DNA of 64,000 bases, taken from assembly GCA_020631735.1 (NCBI GenBank), contig CM036160.1, positions 1,596,407 to 1,660,406 on the forward strand, given 5' to 3'. A program made the translations under genes and the position numbers. Of this stretch, positions 23,052 through 35,173 are shown in pieces. This stretch comes from Saccharum officinarum. Its lineage: Eukaryota; Streptophyta; Magnoliopsida; Poales; Poaceae. The stretch's first letter is position 1. Each line of letters begins with the position of its first letter. The notes beneath the pieces are model-generated. The model was given only the letters and a program-made list of their open reading frames with translations. It had not been told where the DNA came from and searched no databases.

Positions 23052-23477
23052 TGTTAGATTGATCTCCACCTTACTCGGTCCAATGATCGGGGGCGCTCAA
23101 CTGTACTCCTGGCTGGTGGGCCCCCGTCGCACAGTGCCTATAAAGAGGAGGTGGGGGCCAGAGGCTCAAGGCACGAGGTTCACTGTCGCCGCCACAACCC
23201 CACCGTCAAACCCTAGTCCGATCAAGAGGGAGACACTGCCAGCGACAGGAAGCGCCACTGCCTTCACCACCGCCAACCTCTTCACCGACACCCTTTCATC
23301 ACTGGCACCACCATGGCTGCCGCAAGCTCCTCCGACAACCTCGTCGACGGTCAGCCACTTCAATCCTCTCCCTTTCTCTCTCTCTCTATCTCTCTAGTTC
23401 ACTGTCTATGTGATTTATCCTGAATTGAAGTCATGTACACCCATAGATCTACACCTAGTGATCATTAGTTTCTAACA
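23052..23477 (+). repeat. 5' LTR of the decayed copia element
   Basis: TGTTAG...CTAACA ends, followed by atggtatcaaagcag. It contains a TATA-like 'cctataaagagg' at about 23137 and a (CT)n tract near 23370, fitting an LTR promoter and leader. Confidence 0.75.
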
Positions 23478-25239
23478 ATGGTATCAAAGCAGTCTCACTA
23501 GTGTATTCGATTTTCGGATCAGATGAACCCTAACCCTAGAAATCCCAAGTTCCCGAATTCCTAACTCTAGCAAAGCAATAGATAGGCGGGGCTTACCTCG
23601 GTACCCCACGCCGCCACCGCCGCCTCGCCAGCGCGCAGGAAGAACATGAGCTGCCGCTACTCGGAAAGAACCACCGCCGTCGCGCGGGCAAGAGACACGT
23701 GATCAGGCTTAGGGCACCGTCGTGAGGCTGCTCGACAGCGGCGTGCTCACCCTCGGGTGGACGCGTGCACCGGCGAGGGGCCCAACGGCGGTGCCGCCAT
23801 CTTCTTCCTTTGGCGGTCGTCACTGTCGCTCTTGCGCTCGGCTGCTGAGAGAGAAGGGAAGAGAAAGGAAAGAGGAGGAAGGGAGCTGCCGCGGGACATG
23901 CTCCGGGGCTCCATCCCCTCACTGCCACCGGGGCCCGTCGTGGTCACGCGCTCGCAGCGGTGGCTGTGCGTGCGAGAGAGAAGGGGAACGAAGGAAATGG
24001 AGTCTAGGGTTACGGGGGAGGAGGCCAGCTCCAGTTTTGTTCCTCCGAAGTTGAAGGACGACCGTCCGATCAGATCTGACGGATGAGCGAGCCAGACCGA
24101 ATTCGGCCCAGCCGGGGAGGTGAAATCCCGGTCCAGGCCTAGGTTGCGGCTTGAGCGCGGGGAGACGCCGCGCGTGCATGTTGAGCGGTGCTGGGCTGCC
24201 GAGCCGAGCGGGCCAAGCCGCTATAGGACGAGCTGAGAGCGCAAGCGGGCCAGGCCTACGTGGTTTTGGGCTGCGTAGCGCTGCTGGGCTAGACGTGTGT
24301 GCAGTGAAGTTTGTGAATTAAGTTTAGACCTTTTAGAAGCATATTTGATGAATTTTGATCATTTTTTCATCTCTATTCAATTTTGAACCAATGGGATAAA
24401 TTGTATAGAGAGTAGATGAGTATATTGAGATGCTTCTGAGCAAGAATTATTATTTTTCAAGAAATTTTCATGTTCCCGCTGCTATGAAAAAGTTTATCCT
24501 CTAATTAAATTAGAATCAACGGGAAAATTTAAATTGGAGGAGTAGCTATTTTATGTTAAATTATGATATTGTTATTTTCTGACCAACGTTGGTGATAACA
24601 ATATTATAAGTTTATGATTTTAAGTTTGAAGTTTAAATCTCTGATAAATTTTGCATCAACGTGATCAATTTTTCGGAGAGTAGATAATGATAAAAAATGC
24701 TCCTAAACTAGAAAAATGTATTTTCATGTTTCCGCAGCAATGATGTTGATTATCTTCTAATTAAATTCAAACCAACGGGAGAATTTAATTTTGAGGAGTA
24801 GTTATACGTTTTTCAAGATAGTTGAGTTTTCCATGTGTCAATTCCATTTCTGCCCAACCATAATGTGGAATTAATATAGAAGAATATTGTTTTATTCTAT
24901 TTTCTACTCAACGGTGATATAGATTAGAACTAAAAGTTGATTATTGTTTAATATTTTCAGATAAAGATCTCCTTGCTTTCATTCTCGAAGGCAGTAAAGA
25001 AAATAAGCTGGGTACTTATGACTCAAAAGATGAAAAGCCTAAGTGCAAGTTCTATATGAAAGAAGTGCTAATAGCTAAGGCCCCAGAAGGTCTTAAAGAA
25101 TAAGAAAATCAACTTTTTTTTGATGACTATACAGTCTATGTTAGTGAAATTCAAATGGAGGGTGATCCCACCTCATTTGAAGAAGTCATAAGAAGCGCTC
25201 ATTCGCCTAAGATAAAATGAAATCAAAAGTTACCAACAA

Positions 25240-25970
25240 TGTTTGGGACTCAGAAGTAATTCCTGATAGAGCCAAAACAGTAGGTTGTAAATGGGTCTAC
25301 AAGACATAATGTGGCGCTAAAGGGAATGTAAAAAGATACATAGCGTGACTTGTGGCGAAAGGATTCACACAAGGAGAAGGAATACACTACAATGAGTGTT
25401 AGTAGCATATTATGATTTAGAGTTACATCAGATAGATGTAAAGACAACATTTCTTAACGAGGATTTGTATGAAAAGTTTACATGGCATAATTCAAAGGTT
25501 TTATCGTGGAACGAAAAGAACTTAACGGATACAGCATGAAGAAATCATTTAAGGATTACAACAAGTCTCTATAAAGTAGTATTTAGAGTTGAAGAATCAG
25601 TTAGAAAGTTTAGGTTTTAAATAGAATGAGAAGGACAATAGTGTCTATGCAAAGTTCACGAATTGGAAATTCATTTTCCTAATCCTGTATGTGGATGACA
25701 TCTTGCTTGCTTGTAGTGATGTTAATCTACTGTAGGAGGAGAAGAAGTTCTTGTCCTCAAGTTTCAATGAGAGTGATCTTGTGAAGCGTCATTTGTTTTA
25801 GGAATTGGAACTTACTGAGATAGAAGAAAAGAGGTATTAGAACCATCGCAAATGCATACTTAGAAAGATTCTAAAGAAATAATGCATGCGAGTAAACCTA
25901 CGCCTGCTCCTATAGTCAAGGGTAACAGATTTAGGAGCTTTAGTGTTCCAGGAACCAATATAAGATAGAT
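25240..25970 (+). pseudogene. Copia reverse transcriptase remnant
   Basis: Broken frames contain VGCKWVYKT (about 25288), LVAKGFTQGEGIHYNE (about 25350), QIDVKTTFLNEDLYEK (about 25430) and LYVDDILLACSD with the catalytic YVDD at 25688-25699. The order and motifs are those of copia RT. Several in-frame stops exclude function. Confidence 0.8.
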
Positions 25971-26880
25971 CAATTGAACATGGTTCCATATGCTTCAGTT
26001 ATTGGAAGCTTTATGAGTGCACAAGCTAGAACTTACCCTGACGTAGTTCACGTATCCGGGATGTTTTGGCAGAAGTCCAGTCTAGATATAGATCATTGGA
26101 ATTGAGTTAAGAATGTCTTGCAATTTTGCATAGTATTATAAACCTCATGTTGAGTGAGAAAGAATAAGTACTCTCAAATAGTTGTGGGTATAAATGTTAA
26201 GATTCGGCGAGATGTGTAGTGAAATCCATATTAGATGCTAACACTCGCACTTAGAGTTTATTGTGGAAAAACTCCAATAAAACAGTTGTGGTGTCATCAA
26301 TGATGCGTACTCATAGTATAGCATGTTATGAGGCCACGAGATAGGCAAAATGGTTAAGAGAACTTGTACCCAGATTTGATAATGGTTGACAGCAGCAATA
26401 ACCATTTAAATAGTTTACTCCTATGACAACAGGTCAAGTGTGCTGCAAATATATTGACATTAAGTTATATGTTGTGAAGGAGAGAGTCCAGAATCATATT
26501 GAAAGTATTGAGCAACTACTTGCGGATCCGCTTATCAAAGGCTTACCACCCAGTGCGTTCAGAGAACACACAGTCGACATGGGTTTACGGAAAAGCCTAT
26601 GGTTTTTAGACAATAAGGGCTAGTTGAGAATCTGTTCCAAAACAGAGAGGTGTATTGTAGTTGTTTAATCTAATGGTACTAACCGTTATGATGGAGCAAG
26701 CTCTATGCGCTAATATGTGATGGAATGAGAAAAAAGATAAGTATGTTAAGTTTAAGTCTAAAGTTTAAGTGATAAGTTGAGATCAAGGGGGGAATGTTAG
26801 ATTGATCTCCACCCAACTCGGTCCAATAACCAAGTCGGATCTTGACTCGTGCCCTGATCGGGGGCATCTTGCCTTCGGAT

Positions 26881-26946
26881 GCCTTTGTACTTTTTGTGCT
26901 ACTCCTCCTTAATTAAATACACATGAAGTCGTGTTCTAGAAAAAAA
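26881..26946 (+). mobile_element. LINE-like 3' tail
   Basis: The sequence tttgtactttttgtgctac ... aattaaatacacatg ... gttctag, ending in an A run, resembles the 3' end of grass L1-type LINEs. It lies between the broken copia LTR and the truncated Rx-N-like copy B. Confidence 0.45.
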
Positions 26947-27055
26947 GATTCCGGAACGCATTTGAGTTCTGTTTCTCATCATATTTTTGAAGGATACCAG
27001 ATACGATTTGGCTAACTGACTCTTGAACAACCGCAGAACCAACGATCTCTGCCAT
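26947..27055 (-). pseudogene. Rx-N-like gene, copy B: truncated first 36 codons only
   Basis: From the ATG at 27055 the minus strand encodes MAEIVGSAVVQESVSQIVSG and continues to about FRN, then stops matching at the A run of the LINE-like tail. It is nearly the same as the start of copy C (MAEIVGSVVVQESVSQIL). The rest of the gene is absent from the window. Confidence 0.8.
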
Positions 27056-27880
27056 TAGGATTCAAGCATCTGCAATATCCCGTCCCTGTTCAGGATATTC
27101 AACAAATAACAGTATCGATGAGAGATTAGATACATGAACTTTGGATAACAAGAAATAATTTAGCTTACTGGGAGTAAGAACCTACCTTTGATTGAATTGC
27201 GTAGACGTGAATGGTGGACAGCTATCCTGTGTATAGATATGTCTTGACATTAAAATCACACCATGTGGTAATATGAGAACTTTAAGAGAAGACAGTGTTA
27301 TGTCCAAAGCTTTGAGGGGGGAAAGTGGTAGACAAACCTGCGTTTGAATTTCCAAGAGAGGGTCGAGGTGTCCAACGCTTGTGGATGATGGTCTCAGCAA
27401 GGAAAAATTTTGTCAAGAAGTCTTCGTCATCGATGAGAATCTATAGCTAATAGTTCCATGTTTGAATACAGTTCAATAGGCCAACAGACATTTATAAGTG
27501 GATAGAAGTGGAAGAGTTGCATTGAAGTTTCGTGGAAAATCAAGTGGAGAGAATGGTGCCGTAACGAACAGGGGCAGGAAAATGAGGTGAAATACAGCCC
27601 GGAAATATTTCTTTCACACGGCAGTAGACAAGGTACAAGGAGCTTGGAAAAAGTCATGCCTGCATGTCACAGGCAATTTCTGGTAGACGAAGCCAATATA
27701 CGAGTCTTTGTCACTTGTCAGTTCATTTCTATGCCAGGCTAGTCTGTTGACCGATGACTGATCCACTCACTAGCATTTTCTATTATTTCTCACAAGTTTC
27801 CCCTAATTTCTTGACGCTGTGTACATTCGTTCCAACGGACTACTGTCAGAGTGTCAGTGAAAAGGACTGCATTGATGCAC
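27056..27880 (-). repeat. Duplicated 5' flank of copy B
   Basis: Matches 32648-33400 upstream of copy C in order: atcccgtccctgttcagga, cctacctttgattgaattgc, gagaagacagtg, ctttgaggg.ggaaagtgg, and finally ccaacggactactgtcag. This shows that copies B and C arose by duplication of a block including the upstream region. Confidence 0.75.
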
Positions 27881-29081
27881 GAAACTGCAACTGAGGGAAA
27901 AAAAAGGGGGGGACTATTCCCGTAGAAAATGGATCAGAAATACGCCAAAAGAAGATCATAATGCCATCAAGCTTAAAGAAGGATTGATCCTGTATAAAGA
28001 GGGACTATACCATTCACTATTTGTGCCTTACTGTTCCTCGTAGGCTAGTTCAATCACAGACCCTCCTGTTGCGAATTGCAATGCTCTCTAAGACAGGCTA
28101 CTCTGCTCCTGCTGCAATCGGAACGGAATAACAGGCTGTGGACTCTGTACCGTGAGGTGGGGGACTAGGAGCAAATCGACCGTACCTCAGACTGCTCGAG
28201 AGCGCCTGCGTGTGTGGTGGGAAAGGGTGGCGTCACCTTGGCCGTGCTCTCCGGCGGCCGGCGGTACGCGCTCTTCCTCCTCCCCACGGTGCTCTGCGCC
28301 GCAGCTGCGCACCGCGTCCCTTTCCAATCCCTGCATTGTCGGCGTGGAGTGGCCAGCTGGGCTGGGCCCAAAGTCAGCACGGTTTTGTCTTGGCGCAACG
28401 TGTTGTTTCAAGTTTACAGAAAAAAATGTCCAAATGTGTTTTATGGACTTATTCATATTTTCATCTCGACCGCAGTTACAAGTGTCTATAATAGTTCTCT
28501 TACCTCTAATGTATTAAGTTATTCTACAAAGATTAGCCTATGTAAATTCTAAACCCCCAAAACTTCTTATCTCCTAAGTTCTTTTACAAAGCAAAGTAGA
28601 TAGTCATTAGAGATAACAAGCTAACCGCGTCCTAAGTAAAGTTTCACACTAAAATAAAGTTCTTTAAGAACAAGAGTGAAATCTACGCTATTCACATACT
28701 AGCATGAATCATAGTTGCCACTCAACAAGACTTGTACCGGAATGCAATGCGGCGGCCAACTTCAAGCACCACCCCGGAGCACCCGCACATCTGCAGCTCG
28801 GTTCCCCATGCATACCCGTGCGTGTCCTAGAATTCCGAGGGCACGTTTTGTGCCTCACATGCGTGCGGGTCGGCAAAAAAGAATTGATGAGACATGCTAA
28901 CATTGTCATAATAAACGACGATAACAGAAGTAATCAGGACGTGAAGCTCGTGACGCAACTGATGCAACCAACAACACTCGGCCACAACATGTGCAGTGGC
29001 TCAATACTTAGCCCCGATGCTGGTGCCGGAGATTGTTATCCGACGCTTTCTCGATCAGGATACTAGGTTGTCGCCCAAGAA
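27881..29081. other. Intergenic with a GC-rich island
   Basis: 28150-28430 is GC-rich with overlapping frames on both strands. The plus frame from 28214 contains LSGGRRYALFLLPTVLC, a possible membrane segment, but no family is recognised. 28700-29070 has similar short frames. I do not call genes here. Confidence 0.3.
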
Positions 29082-30376
29082 TACTACAACTGAAAGCATT
29101 TTCGGAGACGGTCGTTTTCGATTAAAGGAGATAGGCAAGACGTCCGCCTCTGGCAAACACCTATGTTAATCAGGCTTTTTGAGATGGGCACCTTAACACG
29201 CCCGCCTCCGCTAATACTATTAACTGTCTCTGTTAGTGGTTTCTAGAAAACCCAAAAAATCAACAAAACAGGTTTTACTACCACTCAGCATTAACATCAC
29301 GCTACCATTGCATCACACCGCACCCTCACTTGTGAATATATATAGGATTATATCTTTTTATATAAAGATTTTGTAATCCTGTATTGCATGTTTTGCCTAC
29401 TAAATGAATTGAAACAAAAAAGTTTCAACTACAAAATTTTAAATCTTGTCAAACACTACAACTTTGGTGATGGGTGTGTCTCCATTTCAGATTGTTTGAA
29501 AAATTTAAAAATTTGAAGATCAAAATATATGAATTTAAAACAAATATTTGAGACCCTAAAAACTTTAAATCAAAAACTTATCAACAACAAACATGTAGAT
29601 CACGTCGGCCACTACAACTTTTGTACTAACCATGTGACCTTTCAAGGTCGTTTAGGAATTCTAAATTTTGAATTTCAAAATTTATGAACCTACTACACCT
29701 ATTTGAGACTCGAAACAACTTCAAATAAAAAACTTTTCAGCTACAAAGTTAAAGATTGTGTTGACACCTACAACGTTGGTACATGTACATCGAGATTGTT
29801 TGAAAATTTTAAATTTTAAATTTCAAAATCCGTGAACTTTGAACAAATTTTTGGGACTCTAAGCAGTTTTAAATAAAAAACTTTTCAATTACAAAATTGT
29901 AGATCACGTCGAGAGCTACAATTTTTATATATAGTTTGTCTTCATCTGAGTTCATAGGGAAAATTTATTGATTACTTTTGTTGCAACTATATTTATCCAG
30001 ACAGGCATCTTATGACGCCCACCTCTAAAAATCGACTTTAGAGACGAACGCTTAGAATTGCTGCCTCTGTCGCTTTGGCAGTGGAAGGAACAATTGTCTA
30101 TTGCTTTTATCTCATCCAAGATAGCGGAGAGTCTTCACAAAAAAATACAGAAGCCTGTAGTTGAGCACCTTCATAGTGATCTTAAGAGAAGATGCCCGTC
30201 TCTGAAAATCAATTTATGCAGACGGGCGTCCTAAAACGACCACCTCTGTTAAGCGATAACTTTTAGAGCCAGACATTTTCTTGGAGCCCCCTGACCATTT
30301 ATGGAGGTGGTCGCTAGGTGTGCCCGCCTCCAAAAATGATTTGACAGTGTCTCTTAAAATCATTTTTCTAGCGGTG
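29082..30376. mobile_element. Non-autonomous CACTA-type transposon
   Basis: Left end tactacaactgaaagcattt (first base changed from C). Right end in reverse complement caccgctagaaaaatgatt. Both sides carry GC-rich sub-terminal units such as gcccgcctcc, gacgcccacctc and gggcgtcctaaaacgacc. The middle holds diverged repeats (see 29420-29990). No transposase. About 1.3 kb. Confidence 0.7.
29420..29990 (+). repeat. Four diverged units of about 150 bp inside the CACTA element
   Basis: Each unit carries 'aaaaaacttttcaactacaaa', then a block like 'gtagatcacgtcg.. ctacaact', then 'gattgtttgaaaattttaaa'. A related block lies at 57930-58060, linking the two elements. Confidence 0.65.
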
Positions 30377-31099
30377 AAAGACATAGTACCCTGAAGTACA
30401 ACGTCGCAATCCAGGATGGTGAGCGACTGAACATGCCTAGTGCTAATGAGGAGGCCACTTGAGAGTCCCCTTGATGTACCAAGGATGCACTTGATCAAGG
30501 CGAGGTGAGAATATGAACTAGACAGTTTCCCATCAAAGTAATATATGCTGGATTCAATAATATGGAATAGCTAATAAGTAATAATAAACATAAAATTTTG
30601 AAGTTTAGTTCCTCAACTGTATTAGGTACGGTAACCATACGCGACTACACAAAAAAATGACACTTACAATGCAGTTGCATCGTACACTTATTTTTATGAT
30701 CGATTAGATGTATCATGTATATACTGTAACCATGGAATGGCCACTTTAAGATCAATTCCTGATTAATAAACACTACCATACAAAATGCTCACATACATTC
30801 CTAATTCAGAATAGGGTTCTGAACTAAGACCAACATTATACATAAGTTGCTAGTCAGTAAAGCATAAATTCCTCTGTGCTGTAGATCTCCTTCTGTGTTG
30901 AGTCTTGACCCTGTAGTCGGAGCATCTATCCCAAATTTGAGATATGGAAATATGTATACTCTGTTGTTTTAACAGATCTGTTCTTGCCGTCTTGGTCATG
31001 AACAGTAAATCCACACTTTGATCCTTTCATGGAACACTCCATTCTTTTGTTTCTCCATCATTTGCTGATCGATCCATGTTACATATATGATCAAGAATT
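30377..31099. other. Intergenic 3' of copy C
   Basis: No ORF with domain content and no repeat end recognised. Confidence 0.4.
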
Positions 31100-32647
31100 T
31101 CAGGTGGCGGCGATGTGCTGCTTCTGTTTTTCCTTTACTTCCTGATAATCCATGATCCAGCCTTGCAGTTGGGGTGGTGCAAGTTTAGCCCATAAGGCAA
31201 TGAAGTCAGAGACCCAATATTTGATAGACAACTCCAACTCCTCATCCTGTCCTTGCCACAGCTTCCTTCTCTTAGGTCCATGAAACATTTGCCATGTGCT
31301 TGTTATGAAGATGCTTGCTCTCTCAAACCGAATGTATGCAGTGCCATGCCTAGACCTCCAAAGTATTTGGTAGATTGTTGCCTCCTTGTGCTGACAGAAG
31401 TAATCTATTGCTTTTGGCAGCATGATCTCCTCAAGTTGCCCCAAGGTAAAGACCGTATGCAAAAAATGTTGTTCCTCACTGTAGATTGCTCCTATTGCAG
31501 GAAACTTATCCGCATGCATCATGTCTTTTGAAGAGCTATGTGGTGCAAAGACGACTCCAGCTTTTAGACATGAATGATCGCGTACAGAGGTTTTATATGC
31601 AGAGAGTGAGGCCATCTGTTTGTTGCACTCTGAAAGCGAGACTTGGCACCGCAGACCTATTTCAATAACTGGATCTAGAGAAACAAATGGCAATCCAGAT
31701 GACTTATCTAGCTTGCTACCATGACAAAGGTTGTGCTTATTATGCTCCTTGCAACATAATGGGTTCGGGCGAAACCACTGACTGCCAAATCTGTGAACAT
31801 TGTCCCAAAATTTTTGCTGGTCTGGGTCAACATAATATGGAACCCACAAGAAGTCTTGAATAGGTAGTTGCAGAAGTTCTTTCCTAATATTTTCAACCGT
31901 AGACTTGAAAAGAGGGGCAAACAGCTGTAAGCACTGAATTGCAAACCCAACTATGTCTGTACTCTCGGAAAGTTGTAGCCACACTGTAAGAAAAAAATTA
32001 TCATCCGGCGCATTATGATCATTCTGTGTGAAATAAAACCTACCTTCTATTCTATGCTCTGCACTAATAAATGGTGCCAACACTAGAAACAAAGGGCACT
32101 TGTTGATCCTAATGATTCTATGCTTTAGTATCTTGCCAGCAAGAAGGTGCCTGTTAAGAGTGTCAAAGGGCATGTGACACTGTGGCGTGCAACCAAGCTC
32201 TAGTAATCTCAGAAACTCACTAGCACCATCTGCAAACCACTCAAATCTTTGAACAACGGATCTGTTGAAGTCATTGTTGCCTTGGTTAAAGATAGAAGAA
32301 ACGAATGACCTGGTAGCATGCACAATCCGCTTAGGAAGGGAGAAATTACTTACTTCCCTTTCTATGTTTTCATCTTCTAGGATTCTCTGCCTGCATCTGT
32401 GTAGCGTGTCATCGCACTCTTGAGCAGCAGACCTAAGCTTCCTTCGCTAATGCAACAAGGATGTATCAGTGATATCCCACTTATCAGATGTCTGAAGAAC
32501 AGTCTCTAGCCTGATGTGTGCCATCTCTAGCCTCTCAAGGTTTCTGAACACATTTGAGTTATGTTTCTCCCCATATTTTTGAAGCAGACCAGATAGGATT
32601 TGGCTAACTGATTCCTGAACAACCACAGAACCGACAATCTCCGCCAT
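31100..32647 (-). pseudogene. Rx-N-like protein without NB-ARC, copy C (one nonsense codon)
   Basis: The frame from the ATG at 32647 to the TGA at 31100 is open over 515 codons except for a TAG at 32449-32447 (codon 67). Copy A has Trp there (LRWRKKL against LH*RRKL), so TGG to TAG explains it. The Rx-N-like start and the long C-terminal part are the same as in copy A: CHMPF, DNNFFLTVWLQLSESTDIVG, DFLWVPYYVD, QWFRPNPLCC, KAGVVFAPHSSSKD, GQLEEIMLPKAIDYF, WRSRHGTAYIRFE. The C-terminal part matches no family I can name. Single-exon structure and the strict co-linearity suggest recent decay. Downstream ATG use at 32323 would remove the whole N-terminal domain. Confidence 0.85.
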
Positions 32648-33400
32648 TAGGTTTCAGGCATCTGGAATATCCCTTCCCTGTTCAGCAGGATATTCAACAT
32701 ATATATAACAATATTGATGATATATTAGATACATGAACTCTGGATCAAAGGCAATGATTTAGCTTAATGGGAGGAAGAACCTACCTTTGATTGAATTGCA
32801 TGGACTTGACAAGATTTTCCTTTGCAGAGACCATCAGCCACACAACCCCTCAGCGTGGTAAGATGAGAACTTAAAGAGAAGACAGTGCTGTCCAAGGCTT
32901 TGAGGGAGGAAAGTGGCAGACAGGCCTGACAGCGATGGCTGAGGGGTTGTGTGGCTGATGGTCTCTGCAAAGGAAAATCTTGTCAAGTCTTCTTCAACGA
33001 TGAGAATCTCTAGCTACTTCGTCCCATGTTTGAATACAGTAGGCCAACAGGGATTAAGTGGACAAAAGTGGAAGACTGCACTTAAGTCAAGTGGAAAATC
33101 AAATGGAGAATGGTGTGGTAACAAACAACGACCAGAAAAAAAAAGGTGAAATACAGCCTGTGTAGCAGCAGAGCCGGAGCCGGAACGGCCCCTAAAAATA
33201 TTCCATCCACCCGGCAGTATATGCGAGTCTTTGTCAGTTCATTTCCATGCCACAGTAGTCTGATGACCGATGCTCGATCAACTGACTAGCATTTTCTCTC
33301 ACCCCTCACTTTTCCATGTTCTCCCCAATTGCTTGATGCCGTGTAAATTTGGTCCAACGGACTGCTGTCAGACTGCCAGTGAAAAGGGCTGTTTAATACA
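32648..33400 (-). repeat. Duplicated 5' flank of copy C
   Basis: Counterpart of 27056-27880. It also contains gaggggttgtgtggctgatggtctc at about 32940 and its reverse complement near 32830-32850, an inverted pair not obvious at copy B. Confidence 0.7.
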
Positions 33401-33454
33401 CAAAATTGCAAATTAAGTCTGGTCATAGTGATATCTCCATAAATATTTTTTTGC

Positions 33455-33695
33455 TGAAGGGCCAAGGAAATGTTGCAACCGCAAGGAAAAAAGTTTTCTT
33501 GAGGGTCAGCAGCCGCCAAATAAATTAATTTTCTTGAGGATCGACAACCTCCAAGGAAACACTAGACTACCAAGGTAATTGTTGTTTCCTTGGCTGCTCT
33601 TCACCTCCAAGGAAATTATAGTTTTCCTTGAGTGTCATTAACCACCAAGTTAATTCTGATTTCCTTGAGGGCCACAGCCCCCAAGGAAATCTATG
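33455..33695. repeat. Array of CCAAGGAAA / TTTCCTTGG motifs
   Basis: About twelve copies or near-copies of ccaaggaaa or its reverse complement occur in 240 bp, spaced roughly 15-30 bp, with short 'gggtcagcagcc' or 'gggccacagccc' spacers. Mixed orientation lets neighbouring units pair as hairpins. It resembles a transposon sub-terminal binding-site array, but no element ends are seen. Confidence 0.7.
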
Positions 33696-33709
33696 CTAGC
33701 AATAAAAAA

Positions 33710-34755
33710 TAATTACAGTAATCAATATATTCTAATATTCTAGTCACTATATTCAATTGACACGTGATGACATGCATATAGACATTTTATTATGGTCCCC
33801 AACCATTATATTGACGTAAAACATCCATACGAATATTACAAGTGCATTTATCATTCATCCTTACATTCAAGTCCATACATCATAACACAAACACAAGTCA
33901 CTAATAGTTTCCAAAGTGGTAGGAGTATTACTAACTCATGTGTCAAGCCCTCCCACCACACTATCTTTTGGCCTAAGTCATACATTTGATGGTTGCATAC
34001 CTACATGAGAAAATAGAACAAAAGGATCGATTACTAGCATGTATGAAAATCAGAATAGTTCATGTAAAAATACAATCAGCAAGGTTGTAACCATGTGAAA
34101 ATAAATTGAGATAGAAATCCCAAGAACATATCGATGTTGCAAACTTCTTTTATGGTTAACAATGAATCACAGTGTTCATGGAAATAGATCGATGGAAATC
34201 AACAAATCTGTAGCCATGTAAAAAATGCAACAAGCAAGGTTATGCTATAACCAGGGCATCTCAAGATGATTGTAACTTCAGTTTTCTCCTTCTCCAATCC
34301 TTCAATTTCTACAGCGACTGGTGTTTCTCGATAAGAGCTCCAGAGAACACGAACCTGAACCCAAACTGCAGTAACATGGAGAAGATGGCTTGGATAAGCG
34401 CGGCAACTTTGCTTCTTATTCTTATTCTCCAATCCTATCCATCAGTACAACACACGTGCTGCCTATATGAGAAAATATATCCATTATTTAAGGGCTGCAA
34501 ATAAATATATCTTGTAAAGAAAGAAAACATTAACGAATGATACAATCAAACAAGTGACCATCAAGTTACTTGTTGCTGCACATCCTAATTCCTAATTTAA
34601 AATTAGATGGCATTCAGATCCAAATTTGCAGCAAAGTCACTCTATATGCTATTCAGTACAAATCTGAGGTTGACAATTAGAGCTCAAGCAAATATAAGTA
34701 AAGACAATGCTTCCCCTTTCCCACATTCTGTACAAGTAGCAAAATTTGCTTCTGT
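33710..34755. other. Intergenic, no gene recognised
   Basis: AT-rich. Only short frames without recognisable domains. Confidence 0.4.
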
Positions 34756-34876
34756 AGGCATATGCATGCTTCTATTAAGTGAGGAAAGGTAATTAAAGTA
34801 GCAAAGCATGTGAAAAATAATCAACTGTAGGCATATGCATGCTTCTATTAAGTGAGGAAAGGTAATTAAAGTAGGC
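34756..34876 (+). repeat. 72-bp-period direct repeat
   Basis: A block of about 48 bp starting gtaggcatatgcatgcttc and ending aggtaattaaagtag appears twice, 72 bp apart, essentially unchanged. Confidence 0.85.
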
Positions 34877-35173
34877 ATATGATTGATGAATATTTTTTAC
34901 CTAATCTAGCTGAAAAGTGTCTTGTCCTGCAGAAGCATTTTGATCCTTTTCACCTGCAAGAAAAGGATTCCCTTATACCTATATGGTGAAAGGAAACATT
35001 AAAGTAGCATATGCTAGCTATTTAAAATTCCAAGTTTCTGTGAGCTGCAGACACAATGCATACATTATTCACTTAGATGACCACAAAACCACCTGCTGGT
35101 GCTTGGATGACCAGGACACCAGGTTGCCACCCAAGAAGACAGCGTAGCTAGAGGTGGAGCGCCGAGTGTCCGG

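Larger units (their letters stand above)
23052..26880 (+). mobile_element. Decayed Ty1/copia retrotransposon
   Basis: The 5' LTR is 23052-23477, starting tgttagattgatctccacc and ending ctaaca. A primer-binding site tggtatcaaagcag (initiator-Met-tRNA type) follows. Before the second LTR at 26795 stands a polypurine tract aaggggggaa. The second LTR keeps the same start but soon diverges and gives way to a LINE-like tail at about 26880. The leader 24300-24900 contains a diverged internal duplication. Coding is broken throughout, and only the reverse transcriptase is recognisable. Confidence 0.8.

Noticed and set aside
28152..28552. Small membrane-protein gene
   Set aside because: Hydrophobic stretch in one frame only, overlapping frames on the other strand of equal length, no homology recognised.
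31100..32323. Copy C as an intact gene starting at the internal ATG 32323
   Set aside because: The upstream frame aligns with copies A and B from the true start, so the internal ATG is only what follows the nonsense codon.
33455..33695. CRISPR-like array
   Set aside because: Repeats are only 9 bases, mixed in orientation and unevenly spaced, and this is a plant genome.
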